A model generated the notes under the pieces. The model saw nothing but the letters and a program-made list of their open reading frames with translations. It made no database searches and was not told where the DNA came from. Of a stretch of 64,000 nucleotides of DNA, positions 31,918-44,689 are shown piece after piece. This DNA comes from Phoronis australis (taxonomy: Eukaryota > Phoronida > Phoronidae), in the NCBI GenBank assembly GCA_002633005.1, contig NMRA01000096.1, forward strand, positions 699,691 through 763,690, written 5' to 3'. Positions within the stretch are counted from its first letter, which is position 1. Each line of letters begins with the position of its first letter. Made by a program: the position numbers and the translations under genes.

Positions 31918-34900
31918 AGTGTGTGTAGACCATGTGAGAAGCAAACCCAAAAATCAGAGTAAGCCATTCGTTAAACTGCAAGGTAGGTGCATGCAGCAGC
32001 TGAAAGCATGAAAACACGAAATGGCGAAAAATGTCAACACCACGTCAAACTAACACGATCCTCAGTCGTGTCAATCATTCACTTATTAAGTCAGAGCCAA
32101 ATCGAGTTCGAGCTGCGTAGTTATCACAGGTTTGCCTCACACAAGTACGTAAAACAACAGAATACACTATTGGCAATCTTCAAGTGATGATTAATTTGAA
32201 GACGCAACTTATTAGCAAGTATTTAGCAAGCATATTTAGGACTGGTCAGCACGCCACCTGAGGCCACATCACGTGACCACTGACCACACTTAAAAGTGTT
32301 TGCGATATACAATTCCACACCGGTTTAAGAATTACATACGCGTGTTCTTACATAATTCGACAGCCCTGTCTCGCCAAAGGCTGAGACCAGCGTGCGACTG
32401 ATTGATCTCGTCGAAATTGCTTCAATATCAACTCTGCCTGAGCATACCTAGCAAAATGCAGAAACAGCAGAAAGCATACTCAATCATATCTCATGGATGG
32501 AGAAATTCAACGCACCAATGGCATTTTGCCTTGGTATTCCATCACAAAAAACTCCAGATAACACAAATGACCAAAAATATGCATTTGGCATTTCCCCCCC
32601 TAAAACATAAGTTCAGGCATCATAGCAGAATGTGACATGAACGACCCCCCCCCCCCAACAAAGGTCTCACATCTTAGTTCTGCATTCACTACCGATGCGG
32701 AAGCGCAACTACCTCGTACAGACTGTGTTCAATAGTGTATGGGCTATTGTATTTCCTTAATTAGAAAACGAATGTGCAGAACCAAGACGCTGGCACTTTG
32801 CGGGTGGCAAAAACACTCCAAGAAAACAATAATTCCAAGATGACCAGGGATCTGTATTTTAACAAAACGTAACTTCAAAAACGACTGCTTTTACCTTTAA
32901 AGGGCGCTAGTCTATGACTGTGTCTAAGCTGAAAATGTTTGTTCCAGTTTTAATTCTAGTCAGATGCCAATCTTACTCAAAACGTAATAGGTAATCGCCG
33001 CAGAGATAATAACTCTTGGGCTGTCTCCGGTGAGTCCATTCATTCTTGAATGATGTTTAGGTAAATCATGTTCGACAGAAATGCAACAAAGCTTTAATCG
33101 CAAGAATTATTGTTTGCATTTTGCTCTGGCACGCCCTTGCAAATTACCGGCCGGGGTTAAGCCACAGATAAAATATTTAAAACGAACGAGGAACATTACT
33201 GAAGATGATAAAAATAATACTGTATAATTTATATTTTTCACACAGAAAAATAACAAATCTCAACCTTATTCGAAGTCTTCAGGTATTTGGAGATAGAAAA
33301 TTCATCATTATCTCAGATATCTTAGTGATTGTGTGTGCCTGTAATTAAATTCTCTTTTCCCATCATTCTTGTCACCAAAACAAGCGTTTGAGTGGGAGTA
33401 GAAATATTACGTTAAAAGATACATTTAAGTTGATGTCCACTGTGCGAGCTGTTCATTGGGACTATTAAATGTATTCTACTGGGACCATTTTATCAAATAC
33501 CGCAGGCCCTGACGTAAGTATAATGTTTTTTACGACGTTGATATCAACTTCGTTGTTCGGGCATTTTCAGCACAAATCCAATGACACCAGGCTTGCGACA
33601 CAGAAAACTTGCGCAACATATGCTATGCGTGTCGGAATCCATGGTAATGACAACGAGACAGTGACAAGGTCTGCAAAAAGAGTTTCCCCTAAACACCTGA
33701 ACCAGCCATCACAAGTCACCAGATGAGTTTCAGTCCGTGTAAAATCAAGCGGGTGAAAGGCGAATAAGCCCTAATCCACTAGCAAATGGCCGCCATTGAG
33801 ATAAACGGGCTGTGAAGCTGCAATCTTAAAATTATGAAAATAAGCTGCACGTAAAAACGCTGTTTCCTTTCCAAAAACAATTCCAGAGGCCTGCAAACAC
33901 ATGTGTTATGCAATGGTACAAAGAATTAAGTGAGGAATAGGTTATCAGCATGAAATGGATCTTTCTACGCTCAGAGGCATGGAATTGCAGCGAGTCGCCT
34001 ACCGTGTAAGACCCAACTAATAGCGTTCACTGTGCGCTCGACATGATAGCGGCGTATACCTAGAGGCACCTTTTATCAGTAAAATAATACAGACGGCGGA
34101 TCAGTTATTCCGAGAACATTTCTGCGAATGGTGTTACGTGTCAAAAATTAATGTTCTCTTTTCAAATATTTTTTAAGGTTTGAAAAGATTCAACTGTATG
34201 CCCAACGTAGTGCAGTTTGATTGCTGTCGAACACTACTGGCTTTGATTAATGCACTAATTACGAAGACCGAAATCCCACTGCCCCAGAACACTCACTGAA
34301 ATAGACAAAGTCCGAGAGTTATGACCAATAATACATTAAACATTGAAAAGCAAGTGCTCCGTCAAACATGACGATGACATCGAACTTAATTTCCGGGTAG
34401 TGCACATCAATCGCGGTCACAGCCCAGCGCATCACTTTTAATGTGTTCATTTTAAAAGCTCCGACCAGAATGGTTATGGACCACTTCGTCCAGTTTACAG
34501 AGTAAAAAGTATACAAATCTCGACTATATATTGAATAAAAGAAAGTCCAGCCGTTAAGGAGATTCTCCAAAATAAGTAATTAGTTCATTACGAATTTCCA
34601 TTAATTCTGAAATTTTATTTAAACAAAATATAGTGCAAGGTAACTTTTACCATTGTACTTCGCTAGTAAGAAGCATCGCGTCTTTGCAAAATCATGAAAC
34701 TTTTGAAAGAATGAATGACCTAATTGGGTAATTTGGGATAAAGCAAACACGATGTTCACATTCAGAATTCCCGTCCAGAAACACCTATTTGCTTTCTCCT
34801 TCCTTGAAATGCCTTATGCAGCTGGTGTTATCTGAAAATTCGACCAGTCTATATTGTATACATATATTTATGATTTCGTATTATCTACCGCTATATTGTG

Positions 34901-35234
34901 AAGGTAAGTGACATTATCCTAACAACCAACCTTTCATTATTCGGTATGCGTGTATAGTTTGATGAACCACCGATTTTTGTTTAGCCTATTGACAACCTTA
35001 TCTCATAAGTCACCTTTCAGCAATTCCTCATTTGTCCTTTGCTAACGACGCAACCATCGATATCCAATCTTATGCTGTTTTGATACTGTTCTGATACAGA
35101 TTTCCCAGATTCCCAATATCAGTAAAAAGAGTTCCATGAATACATTTCTCAAGAGTGGCGCGAAACTCTTCTATCTACAGCACAATAATTCAAGTACATA
35201 CACAAATTATCCACAATATTGTTACGGCATTTAC
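31918..35234. other. no gene seen
   Basis: Non-coding. It includes the presumed 3' UTR of the ADAM10-like gene just below 35235. A C-run at 32645 is probably part of another G/C-run repeat. Confidence 0.4.
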
Positions 35235-37595
35235 CTACAGGTGTACACTTCCTTGGCTGAATTTCTTGAGAGTATGTCCTTCCATAAGAATAGTTCTCAC
35301 AGCAAATTCTTCGCTGGCGCTTTTCTTAACGACCTCAGCTAACTTACCAGATGATAGACTAGGAAAGAACGACTTTAACCTGGCTAAGCCCGAGACACAG
35401 CCTCTATTCTGCGCTGGCTCGTAGCCAAGCCGAGAAACGATTTCAAGTCTATTTTGTACAAGATGATGCTGTCGGTTAGCTTCTACCCATATCCTAGCAA
35501 TGTTACCCATCTGAAATGCCAAGGCGTGAATATTTTCCGACTCTTTCGAAAAGTGGAATCTGAAAATTATAATCCCAATTGTAACTACCAGAACGAGTAA
35601 TGCTACAACGTACCAATGAGTGGTAAACCATTCTTTGACCTTCGTCAACCCTTCGTTCGAAAACAATCCTAAGAAGCGCGATTGTAGTAAGGCAGCATGA
35701 TGACACTTGCCATGGACATCACAAAACCCTGTATTCTGTCGGCACAAATGACCATTCCTTAAATGGACCTTTTTGGCAACCCCTGTAGTGTTAGTTAAGT
35801 AAGGTTCACATTTGCCACTGGCGTCGGCACAACACAACACACAATAATTCTCTTCTGCGTCCATACACTGGCACTCTACATTTGTACATAACGTCTGGTT
35901 ACATGAACCTCCACTGCATAGCTTAGTTCCACGTGCACACGGCGAACCGTTTTGCAAAGGCTTCGGCTTTGGACAGTTGGCACTTAGCCCATTACAAAAT
36001 GATTTGCCCATACAAGGTTGTTCAGTTTCGCACACAACTCTTGCCTCAGCTGGAATGACCTTGCAAGAGTTGGGGTCGCAGCAACGCGACGTCCCGCTAC
36101 AGTCTTTGTTGGGTTTTAGTTTACATGGCGTGCCCTCCTGGGAGTCATTCGGCACGCAACACGGATCAATGAAATCACATTGTGTTTCATCGCCACAGTC
36201 ACACTCTTCTCCTGGTTCCTTAACACCATTGCCACACGTAGCCACGGAGTCCTCTAAAAAGCACAATGACGCTCGTTTCAGCATTACTGGTCTGATTTTC
36301 ATTAAACTGCAAGGTGAGAAGATTTTGTGGTTTGGCTTTTCACCAGTACCGGCGAACGTGTGCATCAGGTAATTACCAGCAGCGGTACCCGGTGTACAGG
36401 TGGGGGAAGCCGATTCCTTTGTGCCGTCATGCGGACTTCCAAATGCATGACCAAGTTCATGGGCAACTGTGATTGAAGACATCTGACGCGAGATCTTTTC
36501 ACCAAAGTTTAAATTGGACACGAATGCTGCATTAAAGCTTTCCACTTTACCGTTAGCGTGAGTGAATGATTTAGAGCAAATGCCACCGTAATCCTCCGTG
36601 GAACTACCACGATAAGCTAAACCAATAACAGAATCTATGAATTCTCTGTAGGTAAAGAATAAACCTAAACAATAGTCGTCAAATTTATGATTTATGGCAA
36701 TTGTGCTCAGAAATTCCTCCGGTGTAGGTTCATCTTTTACATGAAACTTGTTTGTCTCATACACGCTCATTTTGGCAATCTTTATTCCTATATGGTCTTC
36801 GTCTCCATCACCATCGAAGTCGGTTGACCTAAAGATGGCATTAGCAACAGCCACGTTATACACCATCTCATGTATTGTGATAGCCAGACTTTTCTGGCCC
36901 ACATACTCGAAAAATAGGTGGTCTGCAATTGCATGGAGGCTACAAGCCATGTTACTTTTGAACGACATTCTTTTTACTCTAACCTCAGAAACATTCAGAC
37001 TAAACAACATTGACGAAACTTTACTAGCCTTGACACCACATTTTGCTGGGGGCGAAATGTGGAGATGTAAGTCGCTGTCCCTGTAAATAATAGATTTAAA
37101 CGTTTTAGAAAAAGTACCATTCAAATATTTTCTAGATGGTTCGATGTAGAAGTAAGTATTGTCTGTCAATATAATACCATCAAACTCTGTTTGCGACTTA
37201 TCGTACCATCCGTGTACGTGAGATGATGGTTCTCCAACCAGGAATCCAGTGTATAAATGATTATGTGGCTGCAGCCTTTCAATAGTATCTTGTCTTTTAC
37301 CAGAATTTCCAATTACCTCGATATTCAAACTTCTATCTACCAACATGTTGTTTCGTGATAACTTCAAGTGGAAGTGCTTATCGAAAGCCTGGAAGTCGAG
37401 CTCATACGAATCGATGAGTTCAAGGGATCTTCGTCCACGACCACGTGTTGAAGGGCGAAAGCCGAGATCAAGGATTGGCTGAAAACACTGCACAGTAGGA
37501 TGTTTCAAAGGTAAACAGCTTTCGAGAAGCCCATAACCAGGAGATGTTTTCCGCAATAGCCAATAAACAATCAGCAAGGCTTTATATTGTAACAT
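35235..37595 (-). CDS. ADAM10-like transmembrane metalloprotease, intronless
   Basis: 786 codons, uninterrupted. ADAM10-type enzymes are zinc endopeptidases that shed ectodomains such as Notch at the cell surface. Seen in order: a hydrophobic N-terminus (about 1-22); prodomain with a cysteine-switch Cys186 (PPAKCGVK); a furin-type RVKR at 206-209; catalytic domain with HELGHAFGSPHD (zinc His379, His383, His389; Glu380) and Met-turn Met411 (NYLMHTFA); a disintegrin-like region from CGNGVKEPGEECDCG (454-468); a Cys-rich membrane-proximal region to ~631; one transmembrane segment (about 661-680); and a ~105-residue cytosolic tail. FGSPHD and the IFSPCS block favour ADAM10 over ADAM17. Human ADAM10 is 748 residues and its gene has many introns, so an intronless copy suggests an old retrocopy with an intact frame. 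The tail lacks the proline-rich motifs of human ADAM10. Confidence 0.92.
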   Translation of the reverse strand: MLQYKALLIVYWLLRKTSPGYGLLESCLPLKHPTVQCFQPILDLGFRPSTRGRGRRSLELIDSYELDFQAFDKHFHLKLSRNNMLVDRSLNIEVIGNSGKRQDTIERLQPHNHLYTGFLVGEPSSHVHGWYDKSQTEFDGIILTDNTYFYIEPSRKYLNGTFSKTFKSIIYRDSDLHLHISPPAKCGVKASKVSSMLFSLNVSEVRVKRMSFKSNMACSLHAIADHLFFEYVGQKSLAITIHEMVYNVAVANAIFRSTDFDGDGDEDHIGIKIAKMSVYETNKFHVKDEPTPEEFLSTIAINHKFDDYCLGLFFTYREFIDSVIGLAYRGSSTEDYGGICSKSFTHANGKVESFNAAFVSNLNFGEKISRQMSSITVAHELGHAFGSPHDGTKESASPTCTPGTAAGNYLMHTFAGTGEKPNHKIFSPCSLMKIRPVMLKRASLCFLEDSVATCGNGVKEPGEECDCGDETQCDFIDPCCVPNDSQEGTPCKLKPNKDCSGTSRCCDPNSCKVIPAEARVVCETEQPCMGKSFCNGLSANCPKPKPLQNGSPCARGTKLCSGGSCNQTLCTNVECQCMDAEENYCVLCCADASGKCEPYLTNTTGVAKKVHLRNGHLCRQNTGFCDVHGKCHHAALLQSRFLGLFSNEGLTKVKEWFTTHWYVVALLVLVVTIGIIIFRFHFSKESENIHALAFQMGNIARIWVEANRQHHLVQNRLEIVSRLGYEPAQNRGCVSGLARLKSFFPSLSSGKLAEVVKKSASEEFAVRTILMEGHTLKKFSQGSVHL

Positions 37596-37892
37596 ACTCG
37601 CGGGTAACTTACAAATGATGTAAGCCAGGCTAAATATTTTTTGTCACCCGGATAGTTTTTCATACTTGCGTTTGTGGTGATGAGATTTATTTCAACACGA
37701 TAGCATGGCGCGTGCCTTGAGATTGTTTCTTGCGCAAAAGAGCATGCACTTTAAGGCTCACGAGTCATTTATTTTTGTATGAGCTTACTTGTAACTAGCC
37801 TTGGTACAAAGCTGTACATGTACTAAATATACTACTTTGCGCCGATGTGGGTAAAAAGTGGTAAAATAAAATCTGACACAAAATTAGTGTCA
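37596..37892 (-). promoter_or_regulatory. short upstream region of the ADAM10-like gene
   Basis: Only ~300 bp separate the start codon from the TTAA-flanked transposon. No clear TATA box or splice acceptor was seen. The promoter must lie here or within the transposon. Confidence 0.3.
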
Positions 37893-40219
37893 TTAAGTAC
37901 TAGTCCACGAGAGCACCAGCCATGAGCGGCAAGGTGGGGGTCAGCCGATTTTCACCAAATTTGGCACATAGGTAGTCCTATGGGATCTATAAACAGCGGT
38001 AAAATATTTCCTCAAAATATTGCGTTTTTCTAAAGTTATAGGCTCAAACACATTTTACGGCTTCGCAGCCATGTTTTCACGGTATAAAAACTGTCCAGTT
38101 TTAACTGTTCATATTTGTCATTGGATGAAAGCTATTGGTTTATTATTCACTTGGCATTGTTTATTGGTGCCTGTAGATTGTTACACAGATGTCTTGAAAC
38201 ACGATTCCGATTTACCACCCTCATTTAGTAGTTTTACTACACTGCCCCCCGTTATGCCATTTTGAGGTTGTGTTCAGTACACTGCTGTACCAAATCTGCC
38301 CCCACTGTTATGAGAATGAAACTTAGCCAAAATGTTGATAAAACATGTTACTTTCATTTCATGAAATAAAATCTTTGTCAGCCAGTTTATTAGTTATATA
38401 TTTTGGCACCTCAAATGTACTGAAATGAGAAATTTTCATATATCTGAGATCGATGCGTGAGCACCGTAAAATCCGATTGTCCTTCATGTTTTTCGATATT
38501 TTGCAACAAGTTAGTTCCTCCTGAATGTTTTGAACGTTTTACTACTGATCACTTAAGGCTATGGTATCCCTAAATACTATACATGACTCCATTTTGTAAA
38601 AAGCCGATTATGTCCTCCACAGTGAACAGGGTGAGACATAAACTCGACAAATGTAGGTTATTTTGATTGACAGTTGTTTTACTTTGCAATTTCCTCATGG
38701 GTATTTCTTCACACATATTCAAGTCAGATTTTCTTTTGATCAAATGTTCATGAAATGCATTGTAATATCAAATGAATGATAAGTTTGGTTGCATGACCGC
38801 AATTTTTCCCACGACTTAAAACAAAAGACCGCAGAAATTTTCCTGACGAAATACCGGGTTTGCAGTTCTGTAAAAACATTCGAATGACAAGACAAACTCC
38901 ACCACTGTCCATGGCAACTCGTCGCATGTTTTTCGCCCATCGGTCCTATCATTGTTTTCGTTTGTTGTATCATTGTTGGATGTAAGAACACAGGTCGCAT
39001 GGATATAGAACCTTGCGTACATAAGACCGTTGCCGATAAGTGCTCGTCATTATATCTTTATTATAACAACGGGAACAATGAAGATGCTAATCTATTGTTC
39101 TCTATGCAACCAGGTTTCCCGTGGATGACCACTGAAGAGGAATCCCAAAGTATCCACAATGACCAGTTACCTTAGTAACTATTACCGCGCACACGAATCA
39201 CTTCCGTGGAACCTAAACACCAAATTTTTATATCCGTGTATTGTGTTGTATTGCTCATGGTACGGTTCAGACTCTGTTGTATTAAGATTCCAATCCCCAA
39301 CCCTGTAATATGTAGTTTGAGTAAAATTTCTAGACAATGCAGGTTTATGGATTTATTCTCTTTCAAATGAAGAGTAAAAATCAAATTCTGCACAGGTTTT
39401 TTAAATTAATAAAAGTAATCACTTATTGGAAGATCACACATCTAAAAAATAAAACAATGTTTGACAATTTTATTCATTATCTTAATTTGAAAATTGCCTA
39501 CCTCACAGACAACTCATCTAAGTTGAAAATATTCCTTGTGAAAAAATATAAAATACCAACCAGAGACTTGTGTACTACAAAATATGTTTTCCTACTACAA
39601 TGCAAAGATAACTGTACAGTCAAAAGTCCAAGTGTTCTGACTCTAATAAAAAATTGCCTTCTAGATCTTTTCAACACTCTAATTGCTACAGGACAGAGTC
39701 AATCACACAAAGCTCATAAAGTCAGGGAATTACATTTAAGGTGATGTAGTCTCACTGCGAAAAAGTGATTTCGCAATAACGCTGACAACACTGGAAATCT
39801 CTTCTTCACAAACTTGAGGTAGCTGTATTTACCACATCAATGTTCTTATCAAAACTAACCACCACAAAATGAAAAATTGGCTTGTCAGTTCCAATTAGGC
39901 AGCATTTTACAATGAAATGGTCATGAAAAAATACTTTTGCAACATGGTTTGCATTACAATTGCCCTACGATTACAGTTGTACATACATACTAGACCCCAG
40001 TAACAAAATTACCCAAGGGAACCACAAAATGGTCAATTCGCCAAAAAAGGAGCCACCAGACCTAATGTGCCAATACTTTTCAGTACTGCAACAAAAAATC
40101 ATTTGAAGTGGACATAAACTCGCCTAAAATCACATAAAACAACTTTTGATTTAGACATTTTACCATCACGAAATAGGTATTACTTCCAGGTCACTTTTGA
40201 GCAATTTCAGAACTTTGAA

Positions 40220-40395
40220 NNNNNNNNNNNNNNNNNNNNNNNNNNNNNNNNNNNNNNNNNNNNNNNNNNNNNNNNNNNNNNNNNNNNNNNNNNNNNNNNN
40301 NNNNNNNNNNNNNNNNNNNNNNNNNNNNNNNNNNNNNNNNNNNNNNNNNNNNNNNNNNNNNNNNNNNNNNNNNNNNNNNNNNNNNNNNNNNNNNN
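40220..40395. other. assembly gap (176 N)
   Basis: Run of N within the TTAA-flanked transposon. Confidence 0.99.
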
Positions 40396-40399
40396 ACAA

Positions 40400-40870
40400 G
40401 CCTACTTCCCTACACAGCTGTGCTGATACAATAATGCCCCCACTGGATTTAGCAGATCAGCCAGAGTATTTACAGGTCCAGCCACTGTACTGTTTCCTCC
40501 CTTTGAATTTTTACAATGCTACATCCTTGACAATCGCAGATTGCCTCTTTCAATGCATACTCCACTTCCTCTGTCCCAGTTTCCCCACATTTGCTGAAAG
40601 TGGTCTACCGGTATCTCAACAAATTACTTTGGACCTGTTGTGGCATAAGCCAGTAATCTTTGGCAAATACTTTTTCCCCAACTCGTTCCTCAAGCTATAA
40701 ATTCTCTTTGAATAAATCTTCTGGGAGTAGACTTTTCGGCCTCTCTCTAGCCCCCTCACTTAGTTGTCCAGAAGGGTACCTTCTTGCTGGTTGTGAACTT
40801 TTCCATACCCTACCTTTACTAATAATCGGCAAGTCTCTAACTTGAGCAGAAGCCTTTCCTGATTCCTAAA
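40400..40870 (-). pseudogene. decayed coding remnant inside the TTAA element
   Basis: On the minus strand an open stretch (about 40855-40700) reads ...LPIISKGRVWKSSQPARRY... with SLLPEDLFKENL before a stop. The next stretch, in the same frame, reads LEERVGEKVFAKDYWLMPQQ, stops, then CGETGTEEVEYALKEAICDC. The composition is protein-like but the family is not recognised. Probably the eroded transposase or accessory ORF of the element. Confidence 0.4.
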
Positions 40871-42969
40871 ATTGTATTAATGATAAATTAAACATATTAA
40901 ATTTAATGTGGCCATTTCGGCTCAGAAAATATGAATACCAAGTTAAAGTGAAGGCACCAATATTTTTGACGGCTTTAGCATGTTTAATTTTCATTATCGC
41001 AGCAAATCATTGTTAGACAAAACATACTCCCTAGTCTCTAAAAGTAGTTCATGGGCAGAAGTCATGTAACACATTTGGTGGTTGTTATAAAAAGTTATGA
41101 TGACTACCTATTTTCTATGCCAATGTATACATGTTGCATAAACATCAACACATTTGAATAAGATATGATTAAGCAATGAGGCCCAAGTTATAAGCAATCA
41201 CGGTGTGTCAATAAAAGTACTTTGGCATGAATGACGTGCTTCTAAAATATTCCTCCCAGGGTCAGACCCTGGAGTTTTGTGATTCCTACCTGAGCTCACA
41301 CGAAGCAGGACGTTGAACCTTGACTTAACGTTTGGTCATTTTTCAGACCTCTATCAGATTTCTGTGCAGTGGATGTTCTAAGTGTCTTTGGCGACGCCAA
41401 TATATCTCGAGTGTTGTAACGATGATTCGGTTAAGTGAATCTAATACGGTAGATTATGTAGCTCCTGCACACCTGCCTCCGAGGCAGACACTGAAGAGAC
41501 AGACTACTTCTCAGGAGGACACGTTCCACGTCCACATCAGCTCCACGTACTCTAATAAGGTGCTCAAATGTCTCGCTCTATACCTTGTGCATTTCCCAAG
41601 AGTTTCCAAAGTTGTTTCTCTCCGCAATTTGTAGAAATACCACATTCGATGCGACTGGCAGTGCCAGATAAATAGATAAATTCGCAAACCCGCACTTCAG
41701 GTCAGCCATCATTCAACTAACGCATTGTAAGCTTTAGTTTGGTATTCAGAAAAATTGAATGGACAAATTTAGTATAATTTCATATTTTATTGGGAAATGC
41801 TAGTGTCCTTAAAATTAATTAAAAACATTTAAGCAAACCAATTGTTTTAATTGTTGTATTATAACACGGTATATTAATGCGTAGAAACGGCGCACAACTA
41901 GTGACTGGTTTAACATGACAAATACACATACGCCGGCGGTCTGAAAATAGTGAAATTGAGACACCTATTACCAAGCCTGCCTGAAGGGCTGACAAAGTTT
42001 TTATTGTATTAATTTCAAGGGCATGGAGTCTTCTACATGTCCATGTTATTATTTTTAGTTTTCTCGTGGGGGCAGCTTCGCTATAAGGGTACAACTTACT
42101 GCTGGTTTTTCACAAGACGGAAATGTACCTCCACGGAAACAGTTCCAGTGTTACCATGGTAACCGATATTGCAGTGTCGGTGCCGTTTTTGCTGTTATTG
42201 GTCATGAAACTATCATGTGATATAAAAGTTGTTCAGAAACGATTCTGTTTGAGGCAGAAACTGGAGTAGAAAATTTGGTCAAAAATGACTCATTCCACAC
42301 CAAGAAATTGCCTCATTTTGCCCCCCAAACCCTTCCCTTGTATCTCCTAAACCACCAAACTTTGTGGTGTCATACTTCACCCATTTTCTCTCATCCCTAA
42401 TGTGATTCATCAGACTAAACATGGATCTGAATGGCTGACCCCCCCACCTTGCCGCTTGTTGGCTGTACAGTGGTCGGTGGATCCGTGGACTGATACTTAA
42501 AAACTACAGTCTTCCTTGAGTAAACTAAATTACTTAACGGTGTTGGAAAAAATGGCGTTCTACCGTTATTCTGCTACTGAAGTTGTGGAACGATCTTTAT
42601 CGACGGCTTTCGACGCCACGAAATATTGCGTTACCTATTGGCCAGTTTCTTTTTTGCCGATTCTTCAATCAGCTCTAGTTGTCCTTTCACGAGGCTGCGT
42701 ACACGTCACAGCAAATTATCGGAACTGGTTTCACTTCATTAAAAGTCTTTAGAATTTTGATAATGAAAACCGAATTTCATAAGAAATTTGCTGCTGCCAA
42801 GGTATCATCATCTCCCGAGAGATGTCGCAAAAATTTAGGAAATGGCGCGTGCGCGTGTCACGAGCGTACTGTTTCCAATTCAACATCACTTTTCTTTGAC
42901 AGTGAGAATGAGTATATTTTTACGACATTTTCTGCGTCGTTGTATTACAGCGAAAAACGAGTTTGTCAT

Positions 42970-44660
42970 GCATGTGCAACGAACTTCATCGTGAATCACA
43001 GGCGGGATTCCGCAAGGGCTATTGCACTCAGGGCCAAATGTTTACGCTTCAGGCCATGTGCCACTAACATATCACTAAGCTCAGGGTTCGTTTTTATTGT
43101 GCTTTTGTCGACTTTTCGAGGGCATTTGACAGAGTTCCTCACATGCTACTCTGGTATAGATTACAAAAATGATGTCCATGGTAACGTACTTAAAGTCCTG
43201 AAATCCATGTACAGCAAATTACGTTCATGCGTAAGGACCCGAGAAGGGTTAACCGACTTTTTTGACTGTTCTGTAGGCACCAGACAGGGGTGTATGATCA
43301 GCCCACTATTGTTTATCATGTATCTGAACGAATTTATCGAAGTCCTAGATAATGCCCAAAATATTAGAGGGATTTATATCAATGAAGAGGCACCGCAAGT
43401 TGTATGCTGATGACATGGTTCGGTGTTCGAGCACTCAAATTAATTTGCAAAGAATGTTAAACTGCCTTTATGATTATTGCTCTTCTTGGGGCATGAGTGT
43501 AAATCTGAAAAAAACTAAGATTATTGTTTTTATAAATGGCGGGCCACTCAGAGCGTATGAGAAGTGGTATTATGGAAATCAAGTAGTGGAGATTGTCTCC
43601 CAATATAAATATCTTGGAATATTTTTTACACCAAGATTAGTTTGGTCCAAAGCCACTAAAACTCTGGCACGTCAAGGTAGTAAAGCCGCTGTGTCTATTT
43701 CTAAAATTAGAAACCGGTGCAGGGAATTACCATTGAGCCTATCACTTGAACTGTTTGATAAAATTGCTGTGCCAACTATGTGCTACGGTGCGGAAATCTG
43801 GGGATTCGAAGAATATGAATAGCTTGAAAATGAAAATGTGAAATTCTGTAAAATTTCTCTTGGAATTGGAAACTCTTGCTCAAACGCAGCTGTATTGGTT
43901 GAATGTGGAATTTATACGCTCTATGCAAAGTACTATGTCATATGTGTAAAATATTGCCCAAAGTTATTGAAAATGCCACCTACTGGGTACGCTAAAGCGG
44001 CTTATGACATATTAGCTGATTTTGATCGGGATGGGAGAAATACTTGGGCATCTTCTGTTAGACAATTGCAATCAAAATACAGTTTTTAAGAAATTTGGTT
44101 GAATCAAGGTGTCACGTGCGAAGTCTCGTTTTTAAGTATCTTCACGCAAAGAGTTAATGACTGCTATGAGCAAGGTTGGCAATCAGAAATTGAGCATAAT
44201 GCAAAACTCAAATACTACTGTAACTTTAAGACTCTGTATTGTTTTGAACCATATCTTAAGTTACCGTTACATAATAGTCTTATTCAAGCGTTTACTCGTT
44301 TACGTTGCTCCAACCACAGACTACAAGTGGAAGTGGGTAGACACGAGAAAGTGGAATATTATAATAGATTATGTATGGCTTGCAATGATGGTCTTGTAGA
44401 GGATGAATACCATTTCCTGTTGATTTGCAAGGGATATTGTGAACTTAGGTCATGTTTTATGAAGGAGGTTCAATGGAAGCATCCAACTCAAGAATCCTGT
44501 ATACGACTGCTAGCTAATCCAGATATATCTGTTATTAAATATGTGTATTTTGCCCTTAAAAGACGAGAACAGCTCTGAAGTGGGTTGACTCCGGGTGCAA
44601 ATGTGCTTGATTAATTTTTTTTGTTTATTGTACTTTGGGCCAGAGGCCTTTGATATAAAT
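42970..44660 (+). mobile_element. 5'-truncated LINE, jockey/CR1 group
   Basis: Plus-strand frames with shifts give the reverse-transcriptase core in order: SQAGFRKGY (about 42995), FVDFSRAFD (43105-43130), GTRQGCMISPLLFIMYLNEF (43277-43335), YADDMV (43402-43420) and SQYKYLGIFF (43598-43630). The connection region with YGAEIWGFEEY follows, then a C-terminal Cys/His motif (CMACNDGLVEDEYHFLLIC, about 44377-44432) and the ORF end at 44578. The 3' UTR carries AATAAA at about 44657. Stops and frameshifts in the core make it inactive. The endonuclease end is missing. A second fragment of the family is at 577-860. Confidence 0.85.
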
Positions 44661-44689
44661 AAACGTGATTGTATTAGTAACTTTATCTG

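Larger units (their letters stand above)
37897..42496. mobile_element. 4.6-kb DNA transposon flanked by TTAA
   Basis: TTAA lies directly outside both ends (37893-37896 and 42497-42500). The left end reads GTACTAGTCCACG and the right end, reversed, GTATCAGTCCACG. A subterminal GCGGCAAGGTGGGGG block followed by TCAGCC is present in both ends in inverted orientation (about 37927 and 42430). TTAA targets are characteristic of the piggyBac and Kolobok superfamilies. The interior has decayed minus-strand coding sequence (40400-40870), an assembly gap, and no intact ORF. Superfamily is therefore undecided. Confidence 0.75.

Noticed and set aside
40197-40700. Open frame running through the N gap
   Set aside because: Openness is produced by N codons; the minus strand looks more protein-like.
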